Positions 49,350 to 61,099 of a DNA stretch of 64,000 nt are shown here, piece by piece; position 1 is the stretch's first letter, and each line of letters starts with the position of its first letter. The position numbers and the translations under genes were made by a program. Below the pieces are notes generated by a model that made no database searches, was not told the origin of the DNA, and saw only the letters and a program-made list of their open reading frames with translations. Origin of the DNA: Blasia pusilla (lineage: Eukaryota; Marchantiophyta; Marchantiopsida; Blasiales); NCBI GenBank assembly GCA_050084515.1, contig CM114272.1, positions 20,584,001 through 20,648,000 on the forward strand, in the 5' to 3' direction.

Positions 49350-51430
49350 TCAGTGTGCATGGCTTATTATATGGAATAAGACATCCATGACTCACTGTCA
49401 TATATTTGAAGCACTTAATCGTATCTTAGAAGATATTGAGAGTGGGTTTTGATCACTTAAGGAAACTACCACTTGCATTGGCGGTAAAGTCATAAAGTTT
49501 GGTGATGATTTTCATCAAATTCTACTTGTAATCCGTCGTGGTGACCGCCCTATAATTATCTAAGCCACTTTAAAAAGATGAAGGTTATCGTCTTCTGTAA
49601 GGATGATGAAATTGATAACAAACATGAGAGTTCAAGGGTTAAAAAGTAAATGGGTGTTCAACAACAAGCATATGTTGAATGGTTATTAGAGGTGGTTAGA
49701 GTCGTATAGCTTTACACTCAGACTTAGGAGATGATTTCATACAATTATCACCTAAAATTGAAGCTCAAAGTAAGAAGATAAACTATGATTTTATTAATAT
49801 CATTTATGCAAATGATCCTCACCAATTTTAAGACATAAAATTTTTGAGGGATACGACTGTTTTGACACAAAGAAACAGAGATGTCGACAATATAAATGTT
49901 GGAATCATGTTGAGATTCTGTAGAGAGGTAATACTAATCTCCCTTTCTAAAACTAATATCACTATTTTTTCTTACAAGCATACATGTAAAAAAAACCTTC
50001 TTACATATTTGTGATTTTATCTTCAGGAACGTATGTAACTTAGTGTTGATTATGTCCTAAATGAGGGAATGAGTCATATATATTCCAAAAATTTCCTTAA
50101 CACGTGCTTACCTTCCAGCCTACCTCTACATCATTTGTGTTTGGAATTGGTACGCTGATCATGCTTTTACGGAATCTGAGTGGCTCAATGGGACAAGCAA
50201 ATATTTGTCACATCTTATTTCAACGTAGGTAGAGTTCTATCGCGTGGACGACGACATAAAGAGTCACCGGGCTGTTTGGGTGTAACTTCATCCCGAGATG
50301 TTGGATGAGGTTGGCGACAAGTCTATTGTGTCGGGAACGTTGTTTATGGTGATTTCCCCATTTTGGTTTTAGTCTGTCAGATGACTTATGCACACACGTT
50401 ATCGTTGGTAGGGCTATTTTTGGGGGAAGAGCCTTTTGGCTCTTCCCAAGGGTATAAGAGTGAGAGAGATGGCTTTCTCAAGCCATCTTTCTCATGTTGA
50501 GCCTTAGGAGCGCCTCTCTTGCGTAGACGTGTGTAGGTGTGTAGGAGATAGGGTATTAGCGTTCGGATTCCCTCATAGAAGAGGGTGGATGTGATTCGAT
50601 ATGCGGATGTAGATTCATGAGTAGAGTTTTATGCTGGATAAGCCGTTTTTACTACTCTTGATTTTACATGAGAAAGATACTCTTGATACTACTTTTCCCG
50701 TAGCAAATAGTCCCATAGAGAGACAAGCCAGGATGGGTATCTCTTCCCATGGTGCAGAGCTTCTTAATTTTTTTGGAGACGAGCGTTGAGATGCGTGGAG
50801 TGCAGATGAGCTCGTGAGGCAGGCGTGGAGCCGTGTCTATGTTTGGAGCAGGGTACGAGAGTTTTAGATCTCTTCGGAGGGATCAACATGGTGGGTTGAT
50901 GCAGTGTGGCAGTGTTGTGGGGATGACGGAACCGATGGTGCTAGATGTGTATAGGATAGGAGATCTTTTCAGATACATATGTGTGTGCTATTTGGAGTTA
51001 GGGGGACCCAAATGCCAGCTAGGGAGGCGGTTGTGGGGTCCTAGTGTATATGCGTGAGTATGTGTCATTTATGTGTGGATCTACCCGTATGTTGGGGAAG
51101 ATCGGTGTTGTGTGGTATGTAGATATGACCAACAATGTGGGTTGTGTAGCAATGTGTATGCGCACGACATAGTACTCGATTGGTCATTAGTGGATTTATA
51201 TGTCATTTGATAGATGTGGAGATTATTACAGGGAAAAGCATTGGGGATCAATTTTTATTCAACGTATCCGATTGATTTCATATGATTCATGTTTACCTTT
51301 TGATCTATGTAGACTTCAATTTCCTATTTGTCAAACTTTTGTTATGACTATTACTAAGTTTGAAGACCAAACGTTATAAAAGGTTGGAATTTACTTGGCT
51401 ACTCATAGATTTCCCCCTTTAATTACATCT
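49350..51430 (+). pseudogene. Second Helitron helicase relic, split by an insertion
   Basis: Matches the helicase half of the first Helitron from Walker B onwards: THCHIFEALNRILEDIES, VIKFGDDFHQILLVIRRGD, MRVQ, an equivalent intron (49927-50026, gtaata to cttcag), NTCLPSSLPLHHLCLELV, then after the insertion ITGKSIGDQF and the degraded terminal motif near 51330-51370. Walker B has become WNKTS instead of WDEAL. Many stops are present. The text breaks at about 50206 and resumes at about 51170. Confidence 0.8.
50206..51170 (+). mobile_element. Unclassified ~0.96-kb insertion within the Helitron relic
   Basis: The insertion is defined by comparison with the intact helicase text at 14549-14600. 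Its ends look like TGTCAC and CGACA, as in an LTR, but no target duplication could be read. It contains a TATA-like GGTATAAGAG at 50451-50460 and two strong hairpins, at 50424-50447 and 50461-50494. An ORF at 50833-51057 is unrecognised. A solo LTR is the likeliest reading. Confidence 0.45.
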
Positions 51431-51462
51431 AATATTATATAGAGTATGATAAATTACCTCAA

Positions 51463-51523
51463 TCTATACTAATAATGTGAGGAGGGATTTGTTACTTTAT
51501 TTAGAACTCCCCTCTGGAATAGT

Positions 51524-51562
<39 letters not shown>

Positions 51563-51570
51563 CTCTTTTT
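51463..51570 (+). mobile_element. Helitron 5' terminus with (TTTC)n
   Basis: A|TCTATACTAATAATGTGAGG resembles the 5' end of the Helitron at 57682 (TCTATACTAGAATGCGAGG). A (TTTC)n tract follows at about 51524-51561. No matching 3' end was found, so this is a fragment. Confidence 0.45.
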
Positions 51571-52414
51571 GAGATGTTGATTTTGTGCCTCCAACCCCCA
51601 AAATACCAGCTGCATCAGCCCGTTCTATTCATGTAGCTCATTGTCAGCTCTCATGTACAATGGACCAAAGAATTTGGAGAAGAGACCAATTCCATGAACC
51701 GTAGAATTAATTTTGTGCAAAATGGGACAATGTTTTGCTTCTGAATTCAAGCTAGCCCCTTCTTAACGAAAATTTGAAATGTTGTGACACAGAAACAACC
51801 AAGATAACCTAAGCCCATTGTGCAATTTCTCGCACTTCTTGATCAACACGCTCAGTGCTGTCTTCCATACGCAAATGTGGCCATCCACATTTGCGTATCA
51901 TAGTCCTAATTCACTCACACCCCACTTAACTACTCATCTGAACTCTCCTCCCCATTTCTCTACGAGCACCTAATCTCACACACAAATTTTTCTTATTGTT
52001 CTCTTCGTTAATGATTGTTGGTATAGTAAATCCATTCGTTCTAGATTCCAGCTATGTTGGGGTGGGAGATGTGTGTAGGGAAGGATCTGGTAGTGCAAAT
52101 AGTGGGGATCATGCTCACTTGCAAGCTTCGTTCATGTGATTCACATTTCACGGCCAATTCTTGCTACTCGAGTTGCATGGTTGCCACTTTATTTTTTCCC
52201 TTCAAAGATTTCTGTTGAACCGACTTTATGCCTTATCCACTCTATTCCCCGTGATGCACTTGATGAATAAGTTGGCTTTATTTTATTCCATCGACTATGA
52301 GGAAAATTTTATGTGGCCATTCATTCCATCATAAGTATGTTTAAACACACAAAATTTAGCTAGGAATTTCTCTTACAAAAAATAGGTTTCTTTGATATAT
52401 TTGGCAAGCATGGT
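51571..52414. other. Intergenic sequence with a small perfect hairpin
   Basis: No gene recognised. A perfect 14-bp-stem hairpin with a 4-nt loop lies at 51867-51898 (stem ATACGCAAATGTGG). Confidence 0.45.
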
Positions 52415-53412
52415 TGTCGCGACCCTCATGACCAAACAAGTGCCAAGCGGAACATCGGAACATTAGCGGGCTCACGCTAAGATGGTTTGCGCGTTGGAGT
52501 TGTTTCAAAGAGGAGACAAGAGATGAGACGCAAGCGAGAAGCCGCGTTTCAGATGTGATGGTCGCGACTCGGAAACCTGGACCAAACGCGGAATGAGACT
52601 TGAAAGAAGTCGAGTCTAGGAAGTGGGTTGCCAAAGGAAAGATCCGGACTTGGAATGCCACTTGCGTTTGAGAGTTTCCGACTGTATTTATGGCCATAAC
52701 TTTTAGCGCCAAGATGCGTTTGGAGCAAATAAGAGTGCGTTGGAAAGATTATGGAGAGCCGGTTCAAACGCACCAAAGATCGCTGCAAACGCATAAGCAG
52801 CGGCCGAGATACGACCCGAAAACGACTGTAAGTGGAGTCAGGTTGAGGGCCACAATGAAGGGCCCGAACCTCTTTTCCCAAAGGGGAGGGGTTATTGGAG
52901 AACCCCAGAAGTACTAGTAAGGGGAAGGTCCGAGAGTGCTTGGAACCCAAACCCCACTTTGGGCGCCATGGGCGGCTCAAGGGCATGGAACGGAACGCGA
53001 GTTTGGGCGTTGGGTTGGAAAACCTGCACCAAGTCCATTGAGGCGATTTTAGACATCCCTCTTGGATTTCACGCCGCGACTCAATTACTTGGGTCTCGGT
53101 TCGGAACTCACACGAAGACCGTTGAACAGTTGGGATCGCTAGGCGTGTAAGTGCCGTTTCAGATCCCTGGACTAACCAGGAAGTCTGTTCCAAGTCTTGA
53201 AGGACTTGCCATGTGTTGGGAGCTAGGAATTAAGGAAGGTTGAGCTTGATGAGACGCCGAGTTGAGGACTCGGTGGGTTGGAACGCCGGTTGGCCAAACC
53301 CGACTAACGAGAGTGCGTGTTTGGGTGCAGATCGACGATGAGTTCGTGACCTACTGAACGCACGCTTCCGCAACACTAAAGATTGACGTTCAAGGAGAGT
53401 AGGGGCCCGACA
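52415..53412 (+). mobile_element. Solo LTR with 5-bp target-site duplication
   Basis: This 998-bp element begins TGTCGCGACC and ends GGGCCCGACA, with matching TGTCG/CGACA termini. It is flanked by identical ATGGT at 52410-52414 and 53413-53417. No internal retroelement domain or second LTR is adjacent, so it is a solo LTR left by recombination. The family is probably Ty3/gypsy by length and ends, an inference. A truncated relative is at 47654. The large minus-strand ORF (52549-53193) is a by-product of its higher GC. Confidence 0.85.
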
Positions 53413-53666
53413 ATGGTGGTCCGATTTACCGAATCATAAGCCCAATGAAGCATACTTTGTGATTAGATCTAGACTACCCAAGGTCGCGTGATATTTTCAT
53501 AAGGCATTCCACGATAAGAACAAATCTTAGATGTTATTTTGATCTCCAGGTTTCCCCCCCTCAACGCTGCAGTGATGACACCACGATGGACTTCTCTCAC
53601 ACTCAACAAATGAGAGTGTGAAAAATTTGTACACTAAATCTATGGCAGTGCTCTAACTAGTCCATA

Positions 53667-53836
53667 CTAGTTTGTAGCTCGTGCCATGCACTAGAGTGTA
53701 GGGACTAATCATGGTGCACACAAATGCTTTTCTCGCTGCCCGTAGAGTAAGAAACATTTTCTTGCATCCCGGGTGTCACATGTCAAGGAGAGAGGTGTTA
53801 GCAAATCAAGAAGGCACTCTCAAGTAATAATATAGA
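53667..53836 (-). mobile_element. 170-bp mini-Helitron
   Basis: On the minus strand it starts A|TCTATATTATTACTTGAG and ends with a GTGCATGGCAC hairpin, then GAGCTACAAACTAG|T. The internal text 'gagtgccttcttgatttgc' matches 43932-44151. The A and T flanks fit Helitron insertion into AT without target duplication. Confidence 0.7.
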
Positions 53837-53839
53837 TTA

Positions 53840-56500
53840 GAATAGGAAATGATGCACTACAAAACAAAACAAGTTGATTACATGCCTAATATACAAAGAA
53901 ATTCAAAATTAAAAACATCCTTTTATCATCACCCTGGCATTTTATTAGTGACAATATAAAGAGATGATTAAAAATTAATAGCTAGTGAGTGATGCCATGA
54001 GCAACCGAGATGAAATCCAACCTCAACATTGAAAGGGTGAGGAGGAAAAGCAGGAAGTGAGAAGGAACGCATGTAAGAGATGAAGTAAAAAAAGCAAAGC
54101 AACAAGAAGAACAAACAGCTGCGGCCCCTGGCAGAAATGCGCATGTACATGATCTCCCCCGCCGTGTCGTCTTCGTCTTCACACTTCTAAAGATTTTAAA
54201 GTGGGCGTGAATTTTTCGGGAAGTGGCCTTGAAGAAGGGGAGATCCACTCGCCCGGTACGGTATTCTCGCGACGATTCATCACGCTGGATAACGTGGAGA
54301 GAGGGGATCAACATTAGGTTCCGGAGACTTTTGTCGCGATCTTTCCCGCTGGGAATCTACACGCTTGCAGAGTTCGAGGCCTAACATGGAGCAGCATTTC
54401 ATAGTGATAGACGTACCATAGATTATTTTCACGAAGTCCGATGCTGAATGATTGGCGATGGCCGCAGGGATTAGGAAAGCACCGAGAATGGTATCCCATC
54501 TGCTGGTGGAAAACTGGAGCGTTTCTCTGGCGATCTCAGTCCTCAACCTGATCACTCGATCCAGACTGACAATTGCTCCGATATCTACAAGTTATGGTTC
54601 AGAAAGGCGCTCGCGCCTCACTTGTAGGGATTTCCATATCCAGTGATCTTGAGCTCCAGTTTAGGAACCGGAGCAATGAATGGATCCAATGAAATTCATT
54701 GTGTAGATGATGCCTGCTGTGTTGCGAAAGTAACTTCGTTCGAGGATATGGATAAGAAACCGTGGCGTTTGCGCATCCTGTGAGACGATAAAAATCACTA
54801 GCTTAGTGCTTCACCGCTTGCTAATGATGGGCCGCAGAATATGGTTGACCTAGCCTCGTGCATGGATAGAAACATTTGTCAGTTGTCAACTGGAAACAAA
54901 TTGGAGTTGGGACAACAGCGGTCCAAAAAAAGCTATGGTCCCCTGTTTGTTGCTAGCCCGATCTGCAGTACCGTAAGGTCTAGGCCAGACGCCAAAGCAT
55001 ATGAAATTCCGGGCTCGGGACCTCTTGAATCGTTCTTCACTGAGCGCTGAGTTTTGTTTCGGGATCGAGGATGTGGGGCAATAAATCACGTGCACTACTG
55101 CCTAAGAAAACATCCGCTCATATCTCGTGGTAGGGTAACTTCAACTTTGTTAACTAATTAAAGGCATCCGTTACGAGGAACATCCCAGTCTACAATCCTA
55201 ATCAACATGCCATTGGCTCCTATTACAGGATGTAAGTTGCACCAAAGGTTTGAGCCCGTGCCCAAACAAATCCTGCTGGCCGAACCTCAAAACTTTAGCA
55301 TCCTAACAAGAGGTCTGAGGACTTCGCGCGGGTCTATTTTCCCGAACTGCAGGTAATGAAGGAGAATTTATCCTGACCTTTCACGTTGCCAAGGGGCGTT
55401 ACACATGTAATGAGTGCACCAAACGCACGAACTAATGTGGCGCTTTTGCACGTCCAACTACATCCGAGCGATGGGGGCCTGGTAAATGCATGTCGCGCTC
55501 GCTCATCCCTACGATCGGCAAGTACCAGCCGGTGTCTGGCAGGCGAGCGGGCCACATCTTGTCAAGTGCATGGCGTTGCCATTTTCCCGTCCGACTGCAC
55601 ATGAGGTGAGATTATGGAGCATCCCATTAATTAGCCAGCGGACGCAACGATTCTGCGGAGCTTCCCGTAGCTAGCGAACGCAATCATCATGGATGTCTGT
55701 CGGTGAGTCCCAATCCATTGGTCACCTAGATTTTCGGACTAGAGTTGCGAGAATGCTTGTCCGCCTTTGTGTTTTAGCTCGATTTCTCCCTCTGACACTC
55801 AGCCGCAGGTCGCATCGTCAACAGGCGATGTCTTCCGGACAGCGACGCTGTAACTAACCCGAGCGCCGTAAGTCTACAGCAGCGAAACTGTGAACTTCCA
55901 TCTGCACCTGCACTATCGCATGCACAGCGCGCGTACGGTCCGGGGTTTTGTGAGCTAATGGCCTTGTCGACGCAGTCCTCATCCAGCCACCGGTAACGCG
56001 GCAATCTCTGTCGAACTCCTGCGAGTGAGGAAAGAGAGCAGACTGGGAGAGTTTACAGTTTCCCGAACATTTTCTCAACGCGTGCGTGAGATCCGGCCTA
56101 ATGGTCGGATCTCTACGCAGACAGGGCGGGATTGTGACCACGTCTCGTTCGCCTCAAAGCTAAGTCATTCTGCACAAACATTCAATTTGTTTCCATCTGA
56201 GTAAGCGCACACTGTTACAAGGATCTTTTCTAATCGCTTCTGAGTACTCGGTGCAATTTCGCATGCTCCTCAGCTGGAGCAAACTTGCTCGTTAAATATG
56301 TGTGAGAACCACCAACTTCAATTTCGCTCGCATTACGTTTGTGATGCATAGCTTAGATCCTCAATCTTTAGATAGGACGCGAGGTTTAGGCTTTGATGTA
56401 GTATCTTCGATTCGATACATGCCTTAAATAAATACTATACATTTGCCTATCTATCTATCAACGATGTCCAGATCCCTCCGCCTCGCTCAACATAACTAGA
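53840..56500. other. Third GC-richer block, gene content uncertain
   Basis: From about 54000 to 56400 GC rises as in the expansin island. Only the exon candidate at 54417-54584 stands out. Other ORFs (55334-55555, 55854-56141 and neighbours) have no recognised domains. Confidence 0.35.
54417..54584 (-). CDS. Candidate isolated coding exon, unknown protein
   Basis: A 168-bp open stretch on the minus strand is bounded by an acceptor (CTTGTAG) and a good donor (TATG|GTACGT). It encodes about 56 residues with natural-looking composition, including VSLDRVIRLRTEIARETLQ and DTILGAFLIPAAIANHS. The second part is hydrophobic and might be a membrane or core helix. I do not recognise the family and found no partner exons. 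It could be a decayed or captured gene fragment, or chance. Confidence 0.25.
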
Positions 56501-56658
56501 CGACAATTAAGTGAACAGTGTATCTCGCAAAATTAACTCTACACTCTCTTCGATTTTGTGGTGGGGAGTTCGTCTTGATAAAAATGAAAGTCTACTTCAA
56601 AATTCGCGAGGTCTCCTCGACTTTCACAAACCTTGTGAAAACGAACTCCTCACAAAAT

Positions 56659-57118
56659 GAAAGGCTCTCCGTGATGGAAGCTTGTACCTCACGCATTTAA
56701 ACACTTTGGATGCTGAGGGAAACTAACCGAGCTTATCGAATCCACAAAATTGGAAGTGCAAGTAACGTGGGAGGGCCTGCAGTAATTGACACTCTAATAA
56801 TGGTTCTTAATACTCGTGGAGTCCTGCACTCGTCGAAATGGCTAAGAAAGAAGGACCGAGCACCTTCGAAATCGGACAAAGGACTGACTCTCTATAATTG
56901 AGACTCCAATGATTTTTTCTAATACAACAACTTCTTTTCTGGCCCTTGTCGAAATGACTTTGGTCTTGTTGATATTCGTGTAGTCCTGCACTTGTCGATC
57001 TGGCTAAGAAAAGAGGGTTGGGGAGAGTCAAAATCGGACAAAGGATTTTCTATAATTGAGACTCCAATAAATGCTTATAATACAACAATTTCTTGCCGTA
57101 GTCAAAATGACTTCAAAA
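56659..57118. repeat. Degenerate 162-bp tandem repeats
   Basis: 'gtcctgcact(c/t)gtcga' followed by 'tggctaagaaa' occurs at 56821 and 56983. 'cggacaaagga', 'ctataattgagactccaat' and 'aatacaacaa' also recur with the same spacing; a partial earlier copy precedes 56821. Confidence 0.7.
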
Positions 57119-57681
57119 CAACAAAAACTTCGTGCCTATGGGATATTAAGCCAAAAGTATCGATAATGGAGTTAAGAAAGAAGGATCTAAGCACCTCCAT
57201 GGGCACTCTAGGTAAGAACCCAATTTGAGAAGGAAAAAAAGAGTTACATGACCTACCGTTTATTAAACCATAGGGAGATTTATTGACTTGGCACACTTTG
57301 AACACCTTCCAACCAAGCTTCTCAACATTTCTACTAAGCTCATCTCCCCTACCAAATCTCTCATGTAAGTTCCAAAATCCAATTAGTCGCATACCCCTTT
57401 AAGTGTAGTATGTGATTATTGATGTCATAGTTCACAAGTTGGAGTATGCCTTCTTTCACACCATACAAGGAGGGTCTTAATCTCTCTCATTTTATAATGA
57501 ACTAATAAGAGTTATAGGGCCCTTATAGCATAATTATGCCCCTTTCATGTTTTTCCACTTTACAACACCATAAAATAAGATTCTAGGCTCATGCAAATAT
57601 TTTTATAGGAACTTTATCACATCTCCTTAGGCTCCAATATCTTTTAGATCTACTTTGTGTTGGTTGGTGTTAAAGCTCCAA
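57119..57681. other. AT-rich intergenic sequence, no gene recognised
   Basis: Short ORFs only (for example 57102-57392 minus); none recognised. Confidence 0.4.
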
Positions 57682-59331
57682 TCTATACTAGAATGCGAGG
57701 AGGGTGTAATTACCTCTTTTGGTAAATCTTTTTTCTAAAAGAAGTGAAGCTTCTCCCGAAGTAGTCATTCCAACTATCCCTTTCAAGTTAGAAGTTTTAA
57801 AAAATACAACATAAGTCACTCCCCGCTGCCTATTATTCACGTGATTTGATCTACAAAGTGTCCCTCCCCGCTGCCCTATTTTTGAATGTGATGTGATCTG
57901 CAAAGTGTCTCTCGTGGCAGCCCTATATTTGAATTTGATTTGATTTGATTTACAGGGACACCTGTCCGAACGGTAATACAAGTGAAGTATTTTTGAAATG
58001 ACAAGTCTCACTGGAAGAAGCCTTTGGAATGCGAATAAATCATCTGGGTTCTCTAATTTGGAGAGGAGGTGTTGTAGAAATTGGAGGCAGCGTCAAATTG
58101 AAAGTGGTGAAAGAAGCTCAAGGAGTGAAGGAGACAATTTATTCCGTGAAGTTGTGGCGGTGAGGTTCCTGCACTTCTGCCCTTTGGATTTGGTTTGAGA
58201 AGTTGGAGGAGGTGCATGTGAAATCAGCTGCAGGTTGCTCAGGATCAGATTGCTCTGGACCACTTGGAGGATCTAGGGCTGCGTTATTTAATTGTTTCTT
58301 TCTCAACTACGTGTTTTGTCCAATCTCACTCGTGCTTCTAGGTTGAATTGTCTCTGGATTCTATATTTGTACGGAGTCTGGAGATCTTTCTGCATTCTTA
58401 ATACGATGCACTAGTATTTTTTCTCACGGTAGATCTTGATGTGTCTTTCTAATCGTTTCTGCTACCTAGTCTCAAGCAATCTGAAACTTCGGCTGCTTTC
58501 ACTTTTAACTACTATATTGCATCAAGTGTTCTGGGATCCTCTTTGGCTTCATGCCGTAGCCAGTCCCATCCACACAATTTCCGCAACGGAGATCTCTTGC
58601 TGCTGACACTCAGGCTCATCGCCGAGTTAGTCTCGTAGTTACTGCACACTGATGTTGTAGGTGTGAAACAAATGTGATGCGCCAAGAAAAAAATGCCATT
58701 CAAAGTTCCCTCAGATTTCCCGTTTACTCATGTCCGTTTCTTCCTTTTGTGGAGAACTTTTCGGCTTAGTGATTGAAGTGCACAGCCTGTTAATCCGCAA
58801 GTTTTTGATCCATTAATTCACAAATGTGACTAATCTGCTTATATGTCCGTGCTCCCGAATGTTCTATTCTGATGCATAGTTCGTGTGCTTGAGCTACAAG
58901 CGAGGTACCAGAATTGGAAGCACAACCAGAAATTGGAGGTGAGGAAATTCGTCCAGCAAAATTTCTCCCTCTTTTCTCTTTGAAAATTTAATATACTCTT
59001 TTTAAATTTGAAGAAGTGAAGCTTTTCCCAATATAGTCTTCCCAACTATCCTCTTCAAAGAAAAAGTTAAGAAAATATCGGAATATAAGAGTCACTCCCT
59101 ACGGCCCTATATTTGAATGTTGAGAAGTTTATGCATCCCAACTCAAGCTCTAAGTCGGTTGTCTTAGGGGTATTGAAAATGCTTCATTGATTGAAAAATT
59201 ACAGTTATCATATGCAAAACTTAGATTCCGATGTTGTCTTAGCGGTATTGAAAATGTTTCATTGATTGAAAAAATATAGTTATCATATGCAAAACTTAGA
59301 TGCCGGTGCATCGCACAAGCACTCTTACTAG
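57682..59331 (+). mobile_element. Non-autonomous Helitron, 1650 bp
   Basis: Starts A|TCTATACTAGAATGCGAGG and ends with a hairpin (GGTGCATCGCAC), then AAGCACTCTTACTAG|T, which fits Helitron ends and insertion between A and T. It encodes no Rep or helicase. The 5' part has a repeated 'gtcactccc..gctgccct' stretch, partly echoed near 59000-59110. The 3' part has a 75-bp tandem duplication (59159 and 59234). The middle (about 58000-58700) has a different texture and may be captured sequence; its ORF (57998-58198) is unrecognised. Confidence 0.7.
59159..59308. repeat. Two 75-bp tandem repeats near the Helitron 3' end
   Basis: Units starting TTGTCTTAG(G/C)GGTATTGAAA at 59159 and 59234 are nearly identical and lie directly before the terminal hairpin. 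Confidence 0.85.
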
Positions 59332-59538
59332 TGTTAGTAGAAATTTGTAAGGATGGTAGAGGAGGTCCAATTTTGCATGAAAAACCAATGACATCCATGC
59401 ATATATAGAATCCAATCTCATCTCAAAAATTAGAAACCTACAATTTTTAAAGGGACTTTCTTTTTCAAGGAGAGCTTCCCTTCTTTGGGAGTAGAACTAC
59501 CCAAAAAAGTAACCCCATCTCATTGTATTATAGTGTAG

Positions 59539-60044
59539 ATTTCTCATTGGAGTATGCATAGCAACTAGCGGCTAAAGATGGGTCAAACTGTATCCTAGCA
59601 GAGATGGTACCTCAAACTTGATGGAAAAAAAGGTTCCAAATTTTTGCTAATCTCATAATTATCCCCATCCCATTTTTCTTCTCTCTTGTCACCAACAATC
59701 CACTTTAAGTTGATACAAGCGAATAAGCCTATGTGATATAGGGATGTAAGATTTTCAATAAAGAAAATGTGTTTGATCCACATTAGCCCCATGAGACTAA
59801 TTTGCATGAAATTGAGAAAGAGTGCAAGCTCCTCGACTTTACCTAATGTGGCACGAAATAGATTCAAATCAAATAAAATCCTATCTTCAAATATGGGATC
59901 CAAAATGGGACTATATGGAGTTTTTTTTCTTGAAGAGGTTACCTAGGATTGTTGCTTTGGGAAGAGGGATTCTTCTTCTAGAAGTCCACTTCACATAGAA
60001 AAGTAAACCCCCCCTCCCCCCCTCTCTTTGCATTATGGTGTAGA
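59539..60044 (-). mobile_element. Two Helitron-like 5' ends, minus orientation
   Basis: On the minus strand A|TCTACACTATAATACAATG starts at 59539 and A|TCTACACCATAATGCAAAG at 60044. Both are followed by 'gag' text, a G-rich run or GGGGTTACTTTT-like sequence. No 3' hairpin ends were found for either, so they are fragments. A C-rich run lies at about 60008-60021. Confidence 0.4.
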
Positions 60045-60643
60045 TTAGGGAAACTTACAATAAATTCTATTTTCATTTGTCAAATTTAACTACTCCAAGG
60101 CACAACCATCCATCTTCAATAATTCCTAGCTTCCGAACATCTACTTAATTACCCTTTAAGTGGGGTATTAATTTAATTAAGTTTCATATCGTCTTCTTGA
60201 TTTTTCTCTTAGTCTTTGTGCGTGGTCCAAGGCTACCTTAACTAGTTTTTGTCTCATGATTTGGTTGTCAAGCTATGATATCTTTACCTTGTCTTAAGAC
60301 TTTTGCTAGAGACAAAAAATCCCAATCTTGCAATAGGGTCAAATATCGTCACAACTCTTGATATGCATCATAACTCAAACTTAGGTTCCTTGGGAAGTAG
60401 GCTTACTTTTAGGTTCTAAAGCCATTGGATTGCCATAATTATCTATCATTCCCCAATTTGTTAAGTAACTCGTTATTTAATTTACTTTAATAACAAGAAG
60501 AAAGTATGATATTTATGACTTTGATATATGACTAAGTTGAGTCATTAATGATACAAAACGACTTGTAATGATTGAAGATTTGCTCGGTCATACAAACAAA
60601 TTCTTTTACTAGTATTGACTAAGGCTATTGAGTTATTCATAAA
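60045..60643. other. AT-rich intergenic sequence, no gene recognised
   Basis: No feature seen. Confidence 0.4.
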
Positions 60644-61094
60644 TGTGAGAAAATAGAAAGTGATGAAATCACTGAAATCTTCACAAAACTTAGAGATACA
60701 AAGTGGCCTAGTCCGTCCGTGCGCTCACAGAAGAGCTTCGATGGAACCTGAACATGGAGATAACTCGACATACGAGAATGCGCTATCGCTGCGGCCCCCG
60801 ACTATTTCACTATTCGGAAAACTAGGGTTTTTACCTATTTTTCTTCATTTCTATTAATAGAAAAAATTTTCCGAGGGCTACGCCCCCGTACTCTCGCGAC
60901 TCATTAGGGTGTCCCACACCCTGATGCAACATGGGGTTAGATAATCCTAGTAATGCTACTCCTGAAACCACCTACGTCATATTATTATGACTTCTTTGAC
61001 GTTTAAGTCGGAACCATCAATCTAGGCTCCTCCTCATACAAGGGGTCCGATCGGATTAATGGTGCTCAGAGAAGTGGATGTTGAGAAGCCAACA
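60644..61094 (-). mobile_element. Solo LTR of copia family B with target duplication
   Basis: This 451-bp LTR matches 3537-3871. Its plus-strand ends are TGTGAGAAAA and CCAACA, flanked by identical ATAAA at 60639-60643 and 61095-61099. No copia coding text is adjacent. It contains a middle segment ('ctatcgctgcggcccccgac' through 'cattagggtgtcccacaccc') absent from the 3.5-kb copy. Confidence 0.8.
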
Positions 61095-61099
61095 ATAAA

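Noticed and set aside
52549-53193. 214-codon minus-strand ORF
   Set aside because: Lies wholly inside the solo LTR; a by-product of its higher GC.
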